DNA of 48,216 bases from Bacillota bacterium (GCA_021793215.1 JAJYTE010000021.1:1-48216); one strand, 5' to 3'. Numbered from the stretch's first letter, positions 8,016-16,990 are shown. Numbers and translations are program-made. Notes: generated from the sequence alone by a model not told the origin.

Positions 8016-8705
8016 GTGCGCCCCGAAGGCCGAAGCTCGCGTAGCGAGCTGAAGCCGTGCTTCGCCAGAGATGAGGGAGGGCCCCTCGGAGCCGCCTTGC
8101 AGGGGGAGGCTCCAAACCGCCGTAAGCTGCTGAGGTCCAAAAGCCTTGGTGGTGAGCGTTACGGGAAAAGGCGAGGCTTGACCTCGTCAGGTACGTGCCT
8201 CGGAGCTGAACAACCTTAAACCGCTGTGGACGTGTCGAAATGGATCGGATGTCACCAAAACCAGGATAGGACACCAAGCCTGGGAGGAGTCTGGCGGGTG
8301 CCTGCAGATTGGCCAGACGGTGACCGGCATAAAGGCGGCAGGAACGGGGCACGGGCTCTGGGGCGGAACGGGGGAACCTGCTCTCTGATGGCAAGGGAAA
8401 CCTCCGAAGCGGTAGACCCGTGAGGACCAATACCGATGCAGAGAGCAGGGTCGGGGGCGCCCATAGTAGTGAGGAAGCTCCGTAATGGGAGTGGAGCGAA
8501 GGGGCGCACCTATTCCAGGGTGGCCAATGGCCAACCGAAAGGGAGGAGCCGATGGACGCACCCAAGCCATACGGGATCCCGAAGCAGTCGGTGCTGGACG
8601 CTTGGCGCCTGGTAAAGGCCAACCATGGAGCGGCCGGGATCGACGGCCCATAGCATCGCGATGTTCGAGGCCGACCTGAAGAACAACCTCTACGTCATCT
8701 TGTAA
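8016..8705 (+). mobile_element. Group II intron, 5' fragment (3'-truncated)
   Basis: The element begins GTGCGCC, as many bacterial group II introns do, and carries ribozyme landmarks of domains I-III: GGTGAGCGTTACGGGAAAAG (8150-8169), CATAAAGGCGGCAGGAACGG (8328-8347), the stretch through AACCTCCGAAGCGGTAGACC (8399-8418), and TAGTGAGGAAGCTCCGTAAT (8466-8485). A reverse-transcriptase start follows in domain IV at 8552. Similarity ends about 150 bases later. No domain V hairpin or 3' splice site is visible before spoIIP, so the copy cannot splice or move by itself. The left boundary is set by the GTGCG motif and could be off by a few bases. Confidence 0.85.
8552..8705 (+). pseudogene. ltrA: Group II intron reverse transcriptase (LtrA-type), truncated and frameshifted
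   Basis: From ATG 8552, with GGGAGGA upstream, the frame reads PYGIPKQSVLDAWRLVKAN and then HGAAGIDG, which is the conserved N-terminus of intron-encoded maturase/reverse transcriptases. It hits TAG at 8651-8653. Shifting one base restores the family sequence SIAMFEADLKNNLY until TAA at 8703-8705, after which nothing resembles the RT core. The catalytic YADD region, maturase and endonuclease domains are all absent. It is a non-functional remnant of about 50 codons of a protein that normally has over 400. Confidence 0.88.
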
Positions 8706-8733
8706 CCGCCCACGCTCTTTGCGACAGGATCGC

Positions 8734-8922
8734 TCACGCTTGGTGAGAGTGATCGTGGGTGCGGAGATGGGCTGCCCCGGATAGGGCTGCGGCGAGGAGT
8801 TCGGCAGGGGCATCGGGGAAGTCCTGGCGTAGGGCGGCGGCGGCCTCCGAGGAGTTCTGTCCAGAGGCGAGCAGGTGGTAGGCACGCAGGTAGGCGCGGC
8901 CCAGCGGTGACGCGGGCTGCAC
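8734..8922 (-). other. Possible small gene or 5'-truncated gene fragment
   Basis: The minus-strand frame encodes about 60 residues with protein-like composition (GRAYLRAYHLLASGQ, ALRQDFPDAPAELLAAAL) and a histidine-rich end, HDHSHQA. No ribosome-binding site precedes the GTG at 8922. Upstream the frame runs into the plus-strand fragment at 8996-9240, so this is most likely the 3' end of a broken gene. I do not recognise a family. Confidence 0.25.
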
Positions 8923-8995
8923 GGTTTGTTTTGCTGGCGGCGCCTGCGGGCGGCGCGAGAGGGTTTCCCTGTCATCCCGCACGCGGCGGAGGGTC

Positions 8996-9240
8996 GGCAG
9001 CCTGCTGACGGTCCACCGCACCGGCGTCGGCTGGACCCAGTACGACAACATCTACGCCGTGGACTACGACAACGCGTTCATAGGCTACGCCTGTGGCATC
9101 AACAGCCACGGAGACGTGCACATCCAGATCCCCGCCGCCGGTGCGCCCGGATACCACTGCATCGACATCTACCCCTCGCCGTACCAGGAGGACCATCCCG
9201 GGGATGCGCTCCACGCATTCCACGTGGTCGTGCGGATCGT
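8996..9240 (+). pseudogene. Orphan gene fragment, unrecognised domain
   Basis: In one plus-strand frame about 80 residues look genuinely coding: TVHRTGVGWTQYDNIYAVDY, FIGYACGINSHGDVHIQI, then GYHCIDIYPSPYQ. The strand-loop, aromatic- and Gly-rich pattern suggests a beta-sandwich domain. No start codon with a ribosome-binding site is present and downstream sequence loses this character, so it reads as an internal piece of a larger protein. I cannot name the family. Confidence 0.35.
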
Positions 9241-9272
9241 GCCGTCGGCCCAGGGGCCATGCCGGGCGCCAG

Positions 9273-9313
9273 GCGCTGAAGCGGCAGGCCGACCCGGCTT
9301 GCCGCTTCAGCGC
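9273..9313. terminator. Long GC hairpin upstream of spoIIP
   Basis: GCGCTGAAGCGGCAGGCC (9273-9290) pairs with GGCTTGCCGCTTCAGCGC (9296-9313) around GACCC, an 18-bp stem with one G-U pair. No U-run follows. It separates the decayed region from spoIIP. Confidence 0.5.
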
Positions 9314-9433
9314 GGGCGCGGCGTGTGGCGGAACCTTCGCGCCGAGGGAGCTGGGGGGCGCGGCGTGCGTCGGCGCGAAGTGCGCTTCTCAGGCGTCGGC
9401 GCGACGCATACAGGCTACCGAGGTGGTCTAGCG

Positions 9434-10525
9434 TTGCGTCGTCGTCGCCTGCGGGTGCTGCGGGTCGGGCGCCTGGGGCGGCTGCTCGCCTGGCCCATGA
9501 CGCTGCTCGTAGCGCTTCTCGGCTTCGCAGGCAGCCGCGCGGTGGCGCCGGCGATCGCGCAGGGCGGCTTCTCGCACCTGCCGCCGCAGGCCGTTCCGCT
9601 GCCCCCGGAGACGCTGCGCTACCTGCTCGGCAGCGGACTTCCGGCGCTCGGGCTCGCGCAGCCGGTGCGCGCCCCTTTGGGCGCGTCCGGGCCGCGCCTC
9701 GCGGCCTTCCTCGACTACGCGTTCGTCGGCATCGCGCCACACGATCCCGAGACGCTCTTCTCCACGGCGTTCGCCGGCTTCGGGTTCTCCGCGAGGACAA
9801 CTGCGCCCGCGGGCCCGTCGCTAACGACGTGGCTGCGCCAGGTCGGGGCGGCGCAGAGCCCGGCGCCGCCCAAGGCGGCCGGTCAGGTCCTCTACGGGAA
9901 GGGCTCGCCGCTCGTCGCGATCTACGCGACCGAGGGCCTCGGCGCCTACACTGGGAAGAAGATTGCCGCGCAGTCGCCGCCGCCCACCTCCAAGAACCTC
10001 TCGACGAATGCGCTCGGCCTTGCGCAGGAGATCTCGAAGGCGCTGGGCGACGCGGGCGTCGCGACGCTGTTCGCGAACACGGTCAACGACGGGGAGGGAG
10101 AGCTCGGCGCCTACCTCAAGTCCGCCCACACGGTGCAGGCGCTCCTGAAGGCCGCGCCGAGCGCGGGCCTCGTGCTCGACGTCGAGCGGCCCGCCTACCC
10201 ACCGAGCGCGCCGGTGCGCAGCGTGCACGGCCAGAAGGTCGCGTCGATCACGCTCGTCGTGGGCACTGGCGAGCGGCTGCCGGACAAGAACTGGCAGCAG
10301 AACCTCGCGATCGCGAAGGGGCTCGGCGCCTACCTGCAGTCGGTCGCTCCCGGTGTGTTCGCCGGCATCGCGAAGTCCCCGGACCGCCTGAACCAGGAGT
10401 ACTCCCCGACGATCCTGACGCTCGACATCGGCGGCCCGGAGGCGACACCGCAGCAGGCGCGGCGCGCGGTCGCCTACGTCGTGAAGGCGATCGCGGCGTA
10501 CCTCCGGGGGGCGCCGGTGCCTTGA
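9434..10525 (+). CDS. spoIIP: SpoIIP-family sporulation protein with altered active site
   Basis: A 363-residue protein with an Arg-rich N-terminus, one membrane segment (MTLLVALLGF, about residue 22-40) and a SpoIIP-like amidase domain at 140-360. In the SpoIIDMP complex of the forespore septum, SpoIIP cleaves peptidoglycan during engulfment. Alignment landmarks are clear: ALGLAQEISKALGDAGVATL, VVGTGE with KNWQQNLAIA, LNQEYSPTILTLDIGG. The catalytic motifs are not: the usual YHTHTSE is IYATEG (Ala165-Glu167), DIHRD is DVERP (249-253), and the late Glu is Asp331. TTG 9434 has GAGGTGG upstream. Placement before lepA is canonical. It is probably inactive as an amidase or uses other residues. 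Confidence 0.8.
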   Translation: MRRRRLRVLRVGRLGRLLAWPMTLLVALLGFAGSRAVAPAIAQGGFSHLPPQAVPLPPETLRYLLGSGLPALGLAQPVRAPLGASGPRLAAFLDYAFVGIAPHDPETLFSTAFAGFGFSARTTAPAGPSLTTWLRQVGAAQSPAPPKAAGQVLYGKGSPLVAIYATEGLGAYTGKKIAAQSPPPTSKNLSTNALGLAQEISKALGDAGVATLFANTVNDGEGELGAYLKSAHTVQALLKAAPSAGLVLDVERPAYPPSAPVRSVHGQKVASITLVVGTGERLPDKNWQQNLAIAKGLGAYLQSVAPGVFAGIAKSPDRLNQEYSPTILTLDIGGPEATPQQARRAVAYVVKAIAAYLRGAPVP

Positions 10526-10606
10526 CCCTGCCCCCTCGGGGAGGTAGCATGGCGGTACGGATCGGCGCCGCCGCGTGCGGCATGACGCCGGCGGGAGGGG
10601 AAAGAT

Positions 10607-10936
10607 TTGGCGGATAACGTTGGCAGCGTCTCGGAGGACACCTTCGCGACCGAGGTGCTCGGTTCCGACCGGCCGGTTCTCGTCGACTTCTGGGCGGAGT
10701 GGTGCGGCCCGTGCCGCATGGTCTCGCCGGTCGTGGAGGACCTGGCGGGCGAGTTCGGCGAGCGGCTGAAGGTCGTCAAGCTGAACGTGGACGAGAACCC
10801 GCACATCGCCTCGCAGTACGGGATCATGAGCATCCCGACGCTCGCGGTCTTCACCGAGGGCAAGCTCAAGGAGCGGCTCGTGGGCTACCGGCCGAAGAAC
10901 CAGTTGCGCCAGGAGCTCGAGCGGACGATCGCCTGA
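10607..10936 (+). CDS. trxA: Thioredoxin
   Basis: A 109-residue cytoplasmic disulfide reductase. The active site is WCGPC with Cys33 and Cys36; VLVDFWAE precedes it, and SIPTLAVF carries the cis-proline loop. LNVDENPHIASQYGI is the typical central segment. TTG 10607 is preceded by GGGAGGGGAAAGA. It stands alone between spoIIP and a minus-strand peptidase, followed by a strong hairpin. It presumably serves general thiol reduction. Confidence 0.97.
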   Translation: MADNVGSVSEDTFATEVLGSDRPVLVDFWAEWCGPCRMVSPVVEDLAGEFGERLKVVKLNVDENPHIASQYGIMSIPTLAVFTEGKLKERLVGYRPKNQLRQELERTIA

Positions 10937-10958
10937 CCCACTGCGGCGGACGAAGAGG

Positions 10959-10991
10959 GAGGGCGTCGGCGACAAAGTCGCCGACGCCCTC
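10959..10991. terminator. Bidirectional terminator trxA / M20 dipeptidase
   Basis: A 15-bp perfect stem, GAGGGCGTCGGCGAC with GTCGCCGACGCCCTC, around an AAA loop lies in the gap between the convergent trxA and M20 peptidase genes. Confidence 0.82.
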
Positions 10992-10999
10992 TTGATGCC

Positions 11000-12349
11000 T
11001 CAGGCCTGGTAGAAGTGCCAGAGCGCGAGCATGCCGCGCGCGAAGTTGTCGAGCGAGAAGTGCTCGTTCGGCGCGTGCAGGTTCTCGTCCGGCAGTCCGA
11101 AGCCCATCAGCAGCGTCGGCAGACCGAGCTCCGATCGGAACGTCGTGACGACGGGGATCGAGCCGCCCATGCGGATCTCGTCCGGATCCTTGCCGTACGC
11201 CTCGCGCAGCGCGGCGCGGGCCGCGGCGAGCGCCGGGTGATGAGGGGGCGCGAGGAAGGCGGGATCGCCGGCGCCGATCCGCACGTCGAGCTCAGCCCAT
11301 GGCGGCGCGCTGCGCCGAAGGTGGGCGGCGACCGCCTCGGCCACGGCGGCGGGGTCCTGGTTCGGCACGAGCCGGCAGGTGATCTTCGCCTCGGCGACGG
11401 CCGGCACCACGGTCTTGCGTCCCTCGCCGAGGAAGCCGGACCACATGCCGTTCACCTCGAGGGTCGGGCGCGACCAGACGCGCTCGAGCGTCGTGCGGCC
11501 CGACTCGCCCACGAGCGCGAGCGCTCCCGCCTGGGCGAGGAACTCCGCGTCGGAGAAGTCGAGCCGGTCGAAGGCGGAGCGCTCGTCCGGGGAGAGCTCC
11601 TTGACGCCGTCGTAGAACCCGGCGACGGCGACAGAGCCGTCGGGGGCGTGCAGACCGGAGATTATGCGCGCGAGCTCGTGCGCGGCGTTCGGCACCGCGC
11701 CGCCGAAGTTCCCGGAGTGCAGGTCGTGCCCCGCCGTGCGCAGGCTGAACTCCAGCGCCGTGAGGCCGCGCAGTCCGAGGCAGATCGCCGGCACGCCCGC
11801 CCGCAGCATCGGAGAGTCCGAGACGATGACGTAGTCGGCGGCCAGAAGGCTCTTGTGCGATGCGACGAAGGAGGCGAGGTGCACCGAGCCGATCTCCTCC
11901 TCCCCCTCGATGAGGAAGCGGAGGTTCACGCGAAGCTCGCCACGGGCGATCAGCGCCTGCGCGACGAAGAGGTGCATCATCATCTGGCCCTTGTCGTCGG
12001 TCGCGCCGCGCGCGTAGATTCGGCCGTCCCGGACGGTCGGCTCGAAGGGCGGCGACTGCCAGAGCGCCAGGGGATCGGCGGGCTGCACGTCGTAGTGGCC
12101 GTAGACGAGCACGGTGGGCCCGCCCGGGGCGTGCAGCCAGTCGCCGTAGACGACGGGATGGCCCTCGGTCTCGTGCAGCGCGACGTGCTCGAGGCCGACC
12201 TTGCGCATGAAGTCGGAGAGGTGCGTCGCGGCGCGGCGCACGTCGGGGGCGTGCTGCGGGTCTGTCGACACGGAAGGGATCGAGAGGAGCGCGAAGAGCT
12301 CGTCGAGCTGGGCTTCGCGCCGCTGCGCGAGGTCGGCTGCAGGGTCCAT
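11000..12349 (-). CDS. M20-family dipeptidase (CNDP/PepV-like)
   Basis: A 449-residue metallopeptidase that probably hydrolyses dipeptides or acylated amino acids in the cytoplasm. Metal and catalytic motifs appear in order: LVYGHYDVQPADP (His and Asp), RGATDDKGQ (bridging Asp), LIEGEEEIGS (catalytic Glu-Glu), VSDSPML, and HAPNEHFSL near the end with the last metal histidine. The dimerisation/lid domain lies at about 185-335 with DLHSGNFGGAVPNAAHEL. ATG 12349 has GGAGGTG seven bases upstream. Together with the following PAP2-like gene it forms a minus-strand pair inserted between trxA and lepA. Confidence 0.92.
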   Translation of the reverse strand: MDPAADLAQRREAQLDELFALLSIPSVSTDPQHAPDVRRAATHLSDFMRKVGLEHVALHETEGHPVVYGDWLHAPGGPTVLVYGHYDVQPADPLALWQSPPFEPTVRDGRIYARGATDDKGQMMMHLFVAQALIARGELRVNLRFLIEGEEEIGSVHLASFVASHKSLLAADYVIVSDSPMLRAGVPAICLGLRGLTALEFSLRTAGHDLHSGNFGGAVPNAAHELARIISGLHAPDGSVAVAGFYDGVKELSPDERSAFDRLDFSDAEFLAQAGALALVGESGRTTLERVWSRPTLEVNGMWSGFLGEGRKTVVPAVAEAKITCRLVPNQDPAAVAEAVAAHLRRSAPPWAELDVRIGAGDPAFLAPPHHPALAAARAALREAYGKDPDEIRMGGSIPVVTTFRSELGLPTLLMGFGLPDENLHAPNEHFSLDNFARGMLALWHFYQA

Positions 12350-12362
12350 CGGGACACCTCCG

Positions 12363-12815
12363 TCAGATGTAGTACGCGAGGGCGACGATCACACCGAGCA
12401 CTGCGCCGGCGACGACCTCCTGCGGCGTGTGGCCGAGATGCTCCTTGAACTCCTCCTGGCTCCCGCCGAGGAACGAGTTGAGGAAGCGCGCCTGCTGTCC
12501 GACCGCGTAGCGGATGTTGACCGCGTCGTAGAGCACGATCACCGAGAAGATGGACACGATCGCGAACAGGTCGGAGTGCCAGCCGTGCGTGAAGCCGACG
12601 GACGCTCCCAGCGCCGTGACCATCGCCGAGTGGGCGCTGGGCATGCCTCCGGAGCTGAAAAGGCGCTCCGAGATGACGGTGCGCGCCCGCACGGAAGAAA
12701 CGATGAACTTGATCACCTGCGCCGCGGCCATGCCGGAGAACGCGGTGATCAGCATGCGGTTCTCGTTGGCCACCTGGTGCATGAAGAAGAGCAGCGCATG
12801 GAATAAGGGGTGCAC
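12363..12815 (-). CDS. Divergent PAP2-family membrane protein (YuiD type)
   Basis: A 150-residue protein with four to five hydrophobic segments and the two motifs of the divergent PAP2/DUF212 family: [17 protein letters not shown] and [15 protein letters not shown], which correspond to the PSGH and SRxxxxxHxxxD phosphatase motifs. It is predicted to act on a lipid phosphate or a related membrane substrate, but the family's biochemistry is poorly settled. GTG 12815 has GGGAGG eleven bases upstream. It is 13 bases upstream of the M20 peptidase start on the same strand, so the two probably share a transcript. Confidence 0.85.
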   Translation of the reverse strand: MHPLFHALLFFMHQVANENRMLITAFSGMAAAQVIKFIVSSVRARTVISERLFSSGGMPSAHSAMVTALGASVGFTHGWHSDLFAIVSIFSVIVLYDAVNIRYAVGQQARFLNSFLGGSQEEFKEHLGHTPQEVVAGAVLGVIVALAYYI

Positions 12816-12968
12816 GGTCAGTGGACCTCCCGGCGGATTGCGCTTGGAAGTTCCCGAAGCGCCCGCGCATATCCTGCCCGCATGCCGCTTTTGACGAGGC
12901 AGGTGGCCCGTGCTACGGTGAAGGACACAGCAGCGTCCGACGCTGCAGGGAAGGCGGAGAGCCAAGGC

Positions 12969-14771
12969 TTGGAGGCCCAGCGGGATCATATCCGCAACTT
13001 CTGCATCATCGCCCACATCGATCACGGCAAATCGACGTTGGCCGACCGCCTGATCGAGGCGACCGGCACCCTTGCCGCGCGCGAAATGCACGAGCAGGTG
13101 CTCGACTCGATGGACCTCGAGCGCGAGCGCGGCATCACGATCAAGGCCCAGGCCGTCCGCCTCGACTACCGGCGGGAGGACGGCGAGGTGTACGAGCTGA
13201 ACCTCATCGATACCCCCGGCCACGTCGACTTCTCCTACGAGGTGTCGCGCTCGCTCGCCGCGTGCGAGGGGGCCATCCTGGTCATCGACGCGGCGCAGGG
13301 CGTCGAGGCCCAGACGCTGGCGAACCTCTACCTCGCGCTGGAGCACGACCTCGAGATCATCCCGGTGATCAACAAGATCGACCTGCCGCAGGCAGATCCC
13401 GAGCGCGTGCGCGAGGAGCTCGAGCGGATCGGCATCGATCCGGACGGCGCCGTGCTGGCGTCCGCCAAGGAGGGGCGCGGCATCGCCGAGATCCTCGAAG
13501 CCGTCGTCGACCGCGTGCCGCCGCCGACGGGCGACGCGGATGCGCCGCTCAAGGCGCTCGTCTTCGACTCGCACTTCGACGCCTACCGCGGCGTCGTCTG
13601 CCATGTGCGCGTCGTCGACGGCGCGCTGCGCTCCGGCGGACGGATCCGCCTGATGGCGACGGGCGCGGCGTACGAAGTGACGGACCTCGGTACCTTCCGT
13701 CCCGCCCCGACCCTCGCGGGCACGCTCGGGGCGGGGGAGGTCGGCTTCTTCGCGGCGGGCATCAAGAACGTGCGCGACGCGCGCGTCGGCGACACGGTGA
13801 CGGCGGCGGAGCGCGGCTCCCCGTCCCCGCTGCCGGGCTACCGCCCGGCCGTGCCGATGGTCTTCGCCGGCCTCTACCCGAGCGAGCCGAGCCGCTACGA
13901 CGTGCTGCGCGAGGCGCTGGAGCGCCTGCAGTTGAACGACGCGGCGCTCTCCTTCGAACCGGAGACGTCCGGTGCGCTCGGCTTCGGTTTCCGCTGCGGC
14001 TTCCTCGGCCTTCTGCACCTCGAGATCGTGCAGGAGCGCCTCGAGCGCGAGTTCGACATGGACCTTGTCGTCACCGCCCCGAGCGTCGTCTACACCATCC
14101 ACTACCAGGGCGGTGCCGTGGAGCGGATCGAGAACCCGGCCGCCCTCCACCCGGAGCGCGGAGTCGAGCAGATCGACGAACCGTACGTCGAGGCGACGGT
14201 GATCGCGCCGACGACCTACGTCGGTGCGGTGATGGAACTGTGCCAGGAGCGGCGCGGCCAGTTCAAGACCATCGACTACCCGTCCCCGGACCGCGCCGTC
14301 CTCACCTACCTCGTGCCGCTCGGCGAGATCATGTACGACTTCTTCGACCAGCTGAAGTCCAGGACGCGCGGCTACGCTTCGCTCGACTACCAGCTGGTCG
14401 ACAGCCGGCCGGGCGACCTCGTGCGGGTCGACGTCCTCCTGAACGCCGAGGTGATCGACGCGCTCTCCTTCATCTGCCACCGGGACCAGGCCGAGGGGCA
14501 GGGGCGCGCGGTGTGCGAGAAGCTGCGCGAGGTGATCCCGCGCCAGCTGTTCGACGTGCCGATCCAGGCGGCGGTCGGCGGCAGGGTGCTGGCGCGCGAA
14601 ACGATCCGCGCCCTCCGGAAGGACGTGCTCGCGAAGTGCTACGGAGGGGACATCACCCGCAAGCGCAAGCTGCTGGAGAAGCAGAAGGAAGGCAAGAAGA
14701 GGATGCGCCGGCTCGGCCAGGTGGAGGTGCCGCAGGAGGCGTTCATGGCCGTCCTGCGCCGCGGTGACTGA
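12969..14771 (+). CDS. lepA: Elongation factor 4 (LepA GTPase)
   Basis: Ribosome-associated translational GTPase implicated in back-translocation and 30S assembly. From TTG 12969 it is 600 residues, the standard LepA length. It begins [20 protein letters not shown] with the P-loop, then [16 protein letters not shown] (switch I), [12 protein letters not shown] (switch II) and [13 protein letters not shown] (NKxD). Domains II-III, the LepA-specific [20 protein letters not shown] and the basic C-terminal domain ([20 protein letters not shown]) are all present. In-frame starts at 12882 and 12918 have weaker ribosome-binding sites. hemW overlaps its last eight bases, indicating translational coupling. 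Confidence 0.96.
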   Translation: MEAQRDHIRNFCIIAHIDHGKSTLADRLIEATGTLAAREMHEQVLDSMDLERERGITIKAQAVRLDYRREDGEVYELNLIDTPGHVDFSYEVSRSLAACEGAILVIDAAQGVEAQTLANLYLALEHDLEIIPVINKIDLPQADPERVREELERIGIDPDGAVLASAKEGRGIAEILEAVVDRVPPPTGDADAPLKALVFDSHFDAYRGVVCHVRVVDGALRSGGRIRLMATGAAYEVTDLGTFRPAPTLAGTLGAGEVGFFAAGIKNVRDARVGDTVTAAERGSPSPLPGYRPAVPMVFAGLYPSEPSRYDVLREALERLQLNDAALSFEPETSGALGFGFRCGFLGLLHLEIVQERLEREFDMDLVVTAPSVVYTIHYQGGAVERIENPAALHPERGVEQIDEPYVEATVIAPTTYVGAVMELCQERRGQFKTIDYPSPDRAVLTYLVPLGEIMYDFFDQLKSRTRGYASLDYQLVDSRPGDLVRVDVLLNAEVIDALSFICHRDQAEGQGRAVCEKLREVIPRQLFDVPIQAAVGGRVLARETIRALRKDVLAKCYGGDITRKRKLLEKQKEGKKRMRRLGQVEVPQEAFMAVLRRGD

Positions 14772-15909
14772 GGAGTTCGGCGTCTACGTCCACCTGCCGT
14801 ACTGCCCCTACAAGTGCCACTACTGCGACTTCAACGCCTACCGGCTGCCGCGCGCGCCGGAGGCCCGCCGCGAGATGACGAGGGCGATCGCGCGGGAGAT
14901 CGAGCGGGCGCCCGGCGAGGACAGGGGCAAAAAGGTGGGGTCCGTGTTCTTCGGCGGCGGCACCCCGAGCCTCTTCGCGCCCGACGAGATCGCCGAGATC
15001 CTGCGCGCGATCTCAGGGCGCTACGCGCGCTCGCGACGCGCCGAGGTGACGCTCGAGTGCAACCCTGGGACGGTTGATCTCGCGGCGCTTGTCGCCCTGC
15101 GCCGCGCCGGCGTGAACCGCCTCTCGATCGGCGCGCAGAGCTTCCGCGAGGAGACGCTCACGCGCATCGGCCGGCTTCACACGCCGGAGGAGACGCGCTC
15201 GGCTGTCGCGATGGCGCGGGAGGCGGGCTTTCGGAACATCTCGCTCGACATCATCTACGGCCTGCCGGGCGAGACGCCCGAGGACGCCGAGGAGAGCGCG
15301 CGCATCGCCCTCTCGCTCGGCGTCGAGCACCTCTCCGCCTACGCCCTCGAGCTCGAGGAGCGCACGCTCTTCGGCCGGCTCGAGGCGCAGGGGAAACTCG
15401 AGCTTCTGCCGGATGACGAGGTCGTGCGCGCGGGCGAGCTCGTGGGCGCCGCCTGCGAGGCGGCGGGCCTTCAGCGCTACGAGGTCTCGAACTTCGCGCG
15501 CCCCGGGCGGCGCTCGCGGCATAACATGCTCTACTGGCACCAGGGATCCTACCGCGGCTTTGGCCCCGGTGCCCACTCGCACCTCAGCGGCCACAGGTTC
15601 TGGAACGCCTCGCCGCCGGGAGTGTACCTCTCGCGCGTCGCGGCGGGCGGCGAGGCGCGAGAGGAAGGCGAAGTGCTCTCCTCGGAGGCCGTGATGGGCG
15701 AGTGGGTCTACCTGCGGCTGCGCCTCGCCGAGGGCTTCGCGCTGCGGGCGTTCGCGCAGCGCTTCGGCCAGTCGCTCGATGCGGCCTACCCCGGCGTGCG
15801 CCGGGATCTCCTCGCCCAAGGGCTCCTCGAGCGGCTGCCCGGGTGGGTGCGCCCGACGGCGCGCGGGCGCTGGCTCCTGCACCGGGTGGCGGCGCCCTTC
15901 CTCGCTTGA
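14764..15909 (+). CDS. hemW: HemW-type radical SAM protein
   Basis: A 381-residue radical SAM protein of the HemN/HemW family. The iron-sulfur signature is [13 protein letters not shown], in which the family aromatic residue follows the CxxxCxxC cysteines. [25 protein letters not shown] and [14 protein letters not shown] follow as in HemW. The shorter N-terminus lacks the extra cysteine context of coproporphyrinogen dehydrogenase HemN, so heme chaperone or heme insertion is the more likely role. GTG 14764 overlaps the lepA stop by eight bases, and lepA-hemW-hrcA is the canonical Bacillota order. Confidence 0.93.
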   Translation: MTEEFGVYVHLPYCPYKCHYCDFNAYRLPRAPEARREMTRAIAREIERAPGEDRGKKVGSVFFGGGTPSLFAPDEIAEILRAISGRYARSRRAEVTLECNPGTVDLAALVALRRAGVNRLSIGAQSFREETLTRIGRLHTPEETRSAVAMAREAGFRNISLDIIYGLPGETPEDAEESARIALSLGVEHLSAYALELEERTLFGRLEAQGKLELLPDDEVVRAGELVGAACEAAGLQRYEVSNFARPGRRSRHNMLYWHQGSYRGFGPGAHSHLSGHRFWNASPPGVYLSRVAAGGEAREEGEVLSSEAVMGEWVYLRLRLAEGFALRAFAQRFGQSLDAAYPGVRRDLLAQGLLERLPGWVRPTARGRWLLHRVAAPFLA

Positions 15910-15935
15910 CAGCCGTTTTGCTTGCATGCTACGGT
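15906..15935 (+). promoter_or_regulatory. Promoter of the hrcA heat-shock operon
   Basis: TTGACA (15906-15911) and TACGGT (15930-15935) are 18 bases apart. The -35 is a perfect sigma-A match and the -10 is weak. The promoter begins inside the end of hemW and is followed directly by the CIRCE operator. Confidence 0.7.
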
Positions 15936-15939
15936 CAAC

Positions 15940-15966
15940 GTAGCACTCCTATATGCTGAGTGCTAA
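15940..15966 (+). promoter_or_regulatory. CIRCE operator (HrcA binding site)
   Basis: GTAGCACTC, nine bases, GAGTGCTAA: this matches the consensus inverted repeat TTAGCACTC-N9-GAGTGCTAA with one mismatch. It covers the expected transcription start, so HrcA would repress its own operon until heat stress. Confidence 0.96.
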
Positions 15967-15981
15967 GGGGGCGCACAGGTA

Positions 15982-16989
15982 GTGCTTGACGTGCGCAAAC
16001 TGCTCGTGCTGCGCGCCATCGTCGAAGATTACGTCGCGTCGGCGGAGCCGATCGGCTCGCGCACGCTCGCCCGCACGCACAACCTAGGGGTCAGCTCGGC
16101 GACCATCCGCAACGAGATGGCGGACCTCGAAGCGCTGGGGCTGCTCGACAAGCCGCACACGTCGGCGGGCCGCGTTCCGTCCGACCGCGGCTACCGCCTG
16201 TACGTCGACCGGCTGATGGAGCCCGCGACGCTCGCCGAGAGCGACTTCCAGCAAATCCGCGGCCTCTACCTCAGCCGCGTGCGCGAGATGGAGTACTTGA
16301 TCGCCCAGACGGTGCGCCTTCTAAGCAGCACCGGGGACTTCATGACCCTGGCCGTCGGGCCGGAGCCGCGGCGCGCCACGCTGATGCGCCTCGAGGCGGT
16401 GCCGGTCGAGGAAGGCCGGATGGCGCTCGTGCTGGTGACCGACTACTACGTGCAGCACCGACTGATCGAACTCCCAGAGGACCTTGACCCGGAGAACCTG
16501 CGCCTGACGCTGCGCGAGCTCTCGGAGCGGCTGCGCGGCCTGACGATCGAGAAGCTGACGCGCTCGGTGCTCGAGACGGTGGCGCGCGAGGTGCGCCGGG
16601 AGATCTACGATGAACTCGTCGACTTCGTAGAGGAGTGCCTCACGCCCGGCGACGGCGACCGTGTGCGCATCTCGGGCACGGGGAACTTCCTCAGCCAGCC
16701 GGAGTTCCGCGAGGCGGAGCAGATCCGCGCCGCGATCCAGCTGATCGAGCAGGAATCGGTACTGGGCCACCTGCTGCGCGACGCGTCCGGCGCCGGCGTG
16801 CAGGTGCGCATCGGACAGGAGAACCCGCTGCCGCCGGCGCGGGACCTCTCGATCGTGACGATCGGGATCGAGCGCGGCGGCGAGATGTTCGCCCGCTTCG
16901 GGCTCGTCGCGCCGAAGCGCATGGACTACGCCAAGGCGCTCGCGTTGGCGCAGCAAGTCTTCGAGGCGCTGGACGAGGCGATCAACTAA
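15982..16989 (+). CDS. hrcA: Heat-inducible transcription repressor HrcA
   Basis: A 335-residue repressor of class I heat-shock genes that binds CIRCE. The N-terminal winged-helix region has YVASAEPIGSRTLAR, GVSSATIRNEMADLEALGLL and PHTSAGRVPSDRGYRLYVD, all HrcA hallmarks. The GAF-like central domain and the C-terminal GIERGGEMFARFGLVAPKR complete it. GTG 15982 follows a GGGGG-rich ribosome-binding site 11 bases upstream; the CIRCE element lies just before it. It is first in an operon with grpE, dnaJ and prmA. dnaK, its usual co-regulated gene, is absent here. Confidence 0.97.
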   Translation: MLDVRKLLVLRAIVEDYVASAEPIGSRTLARTHNLGVSSATIRNEMADLEALGLLDKPHTSAGRVPSDRGYRLYVDRLMEPATLAESDFQQIRGLYLSRVREMEYLIAQTVRLLSSTGDFMTLAVGPEPRRATLMRLEAVPVEEGRMALVLVTDYYVQHRLIELPEDLDPENLRLTLRELSERLRGLTIEKLTRSVLETVAREVRREIYDELVDFVEECLTPGDGDRVRISGTGNFLSQPEFREAEQIRAAIQLIEQESVLGHLLRDASGAGVQVRIGQENPLPPARDLSIVTIGIERGGEMFARFGLVAPKRMDYAKALALAQQVFEALDEAIN

Positions 16990-16990
16990 A

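Noticed and set aside
8186-8622. Several open frames on both strands
   Set aside because: They lie inside the group II intron ribozyme sequence and have no independent coding signal.
12363-14480. A long minus-strand frame opposite lepA joined to the PAP2-like gene
   Set aside because: Only the part from 12815 down has protein family features; the upstream part is the antisense of lepA.
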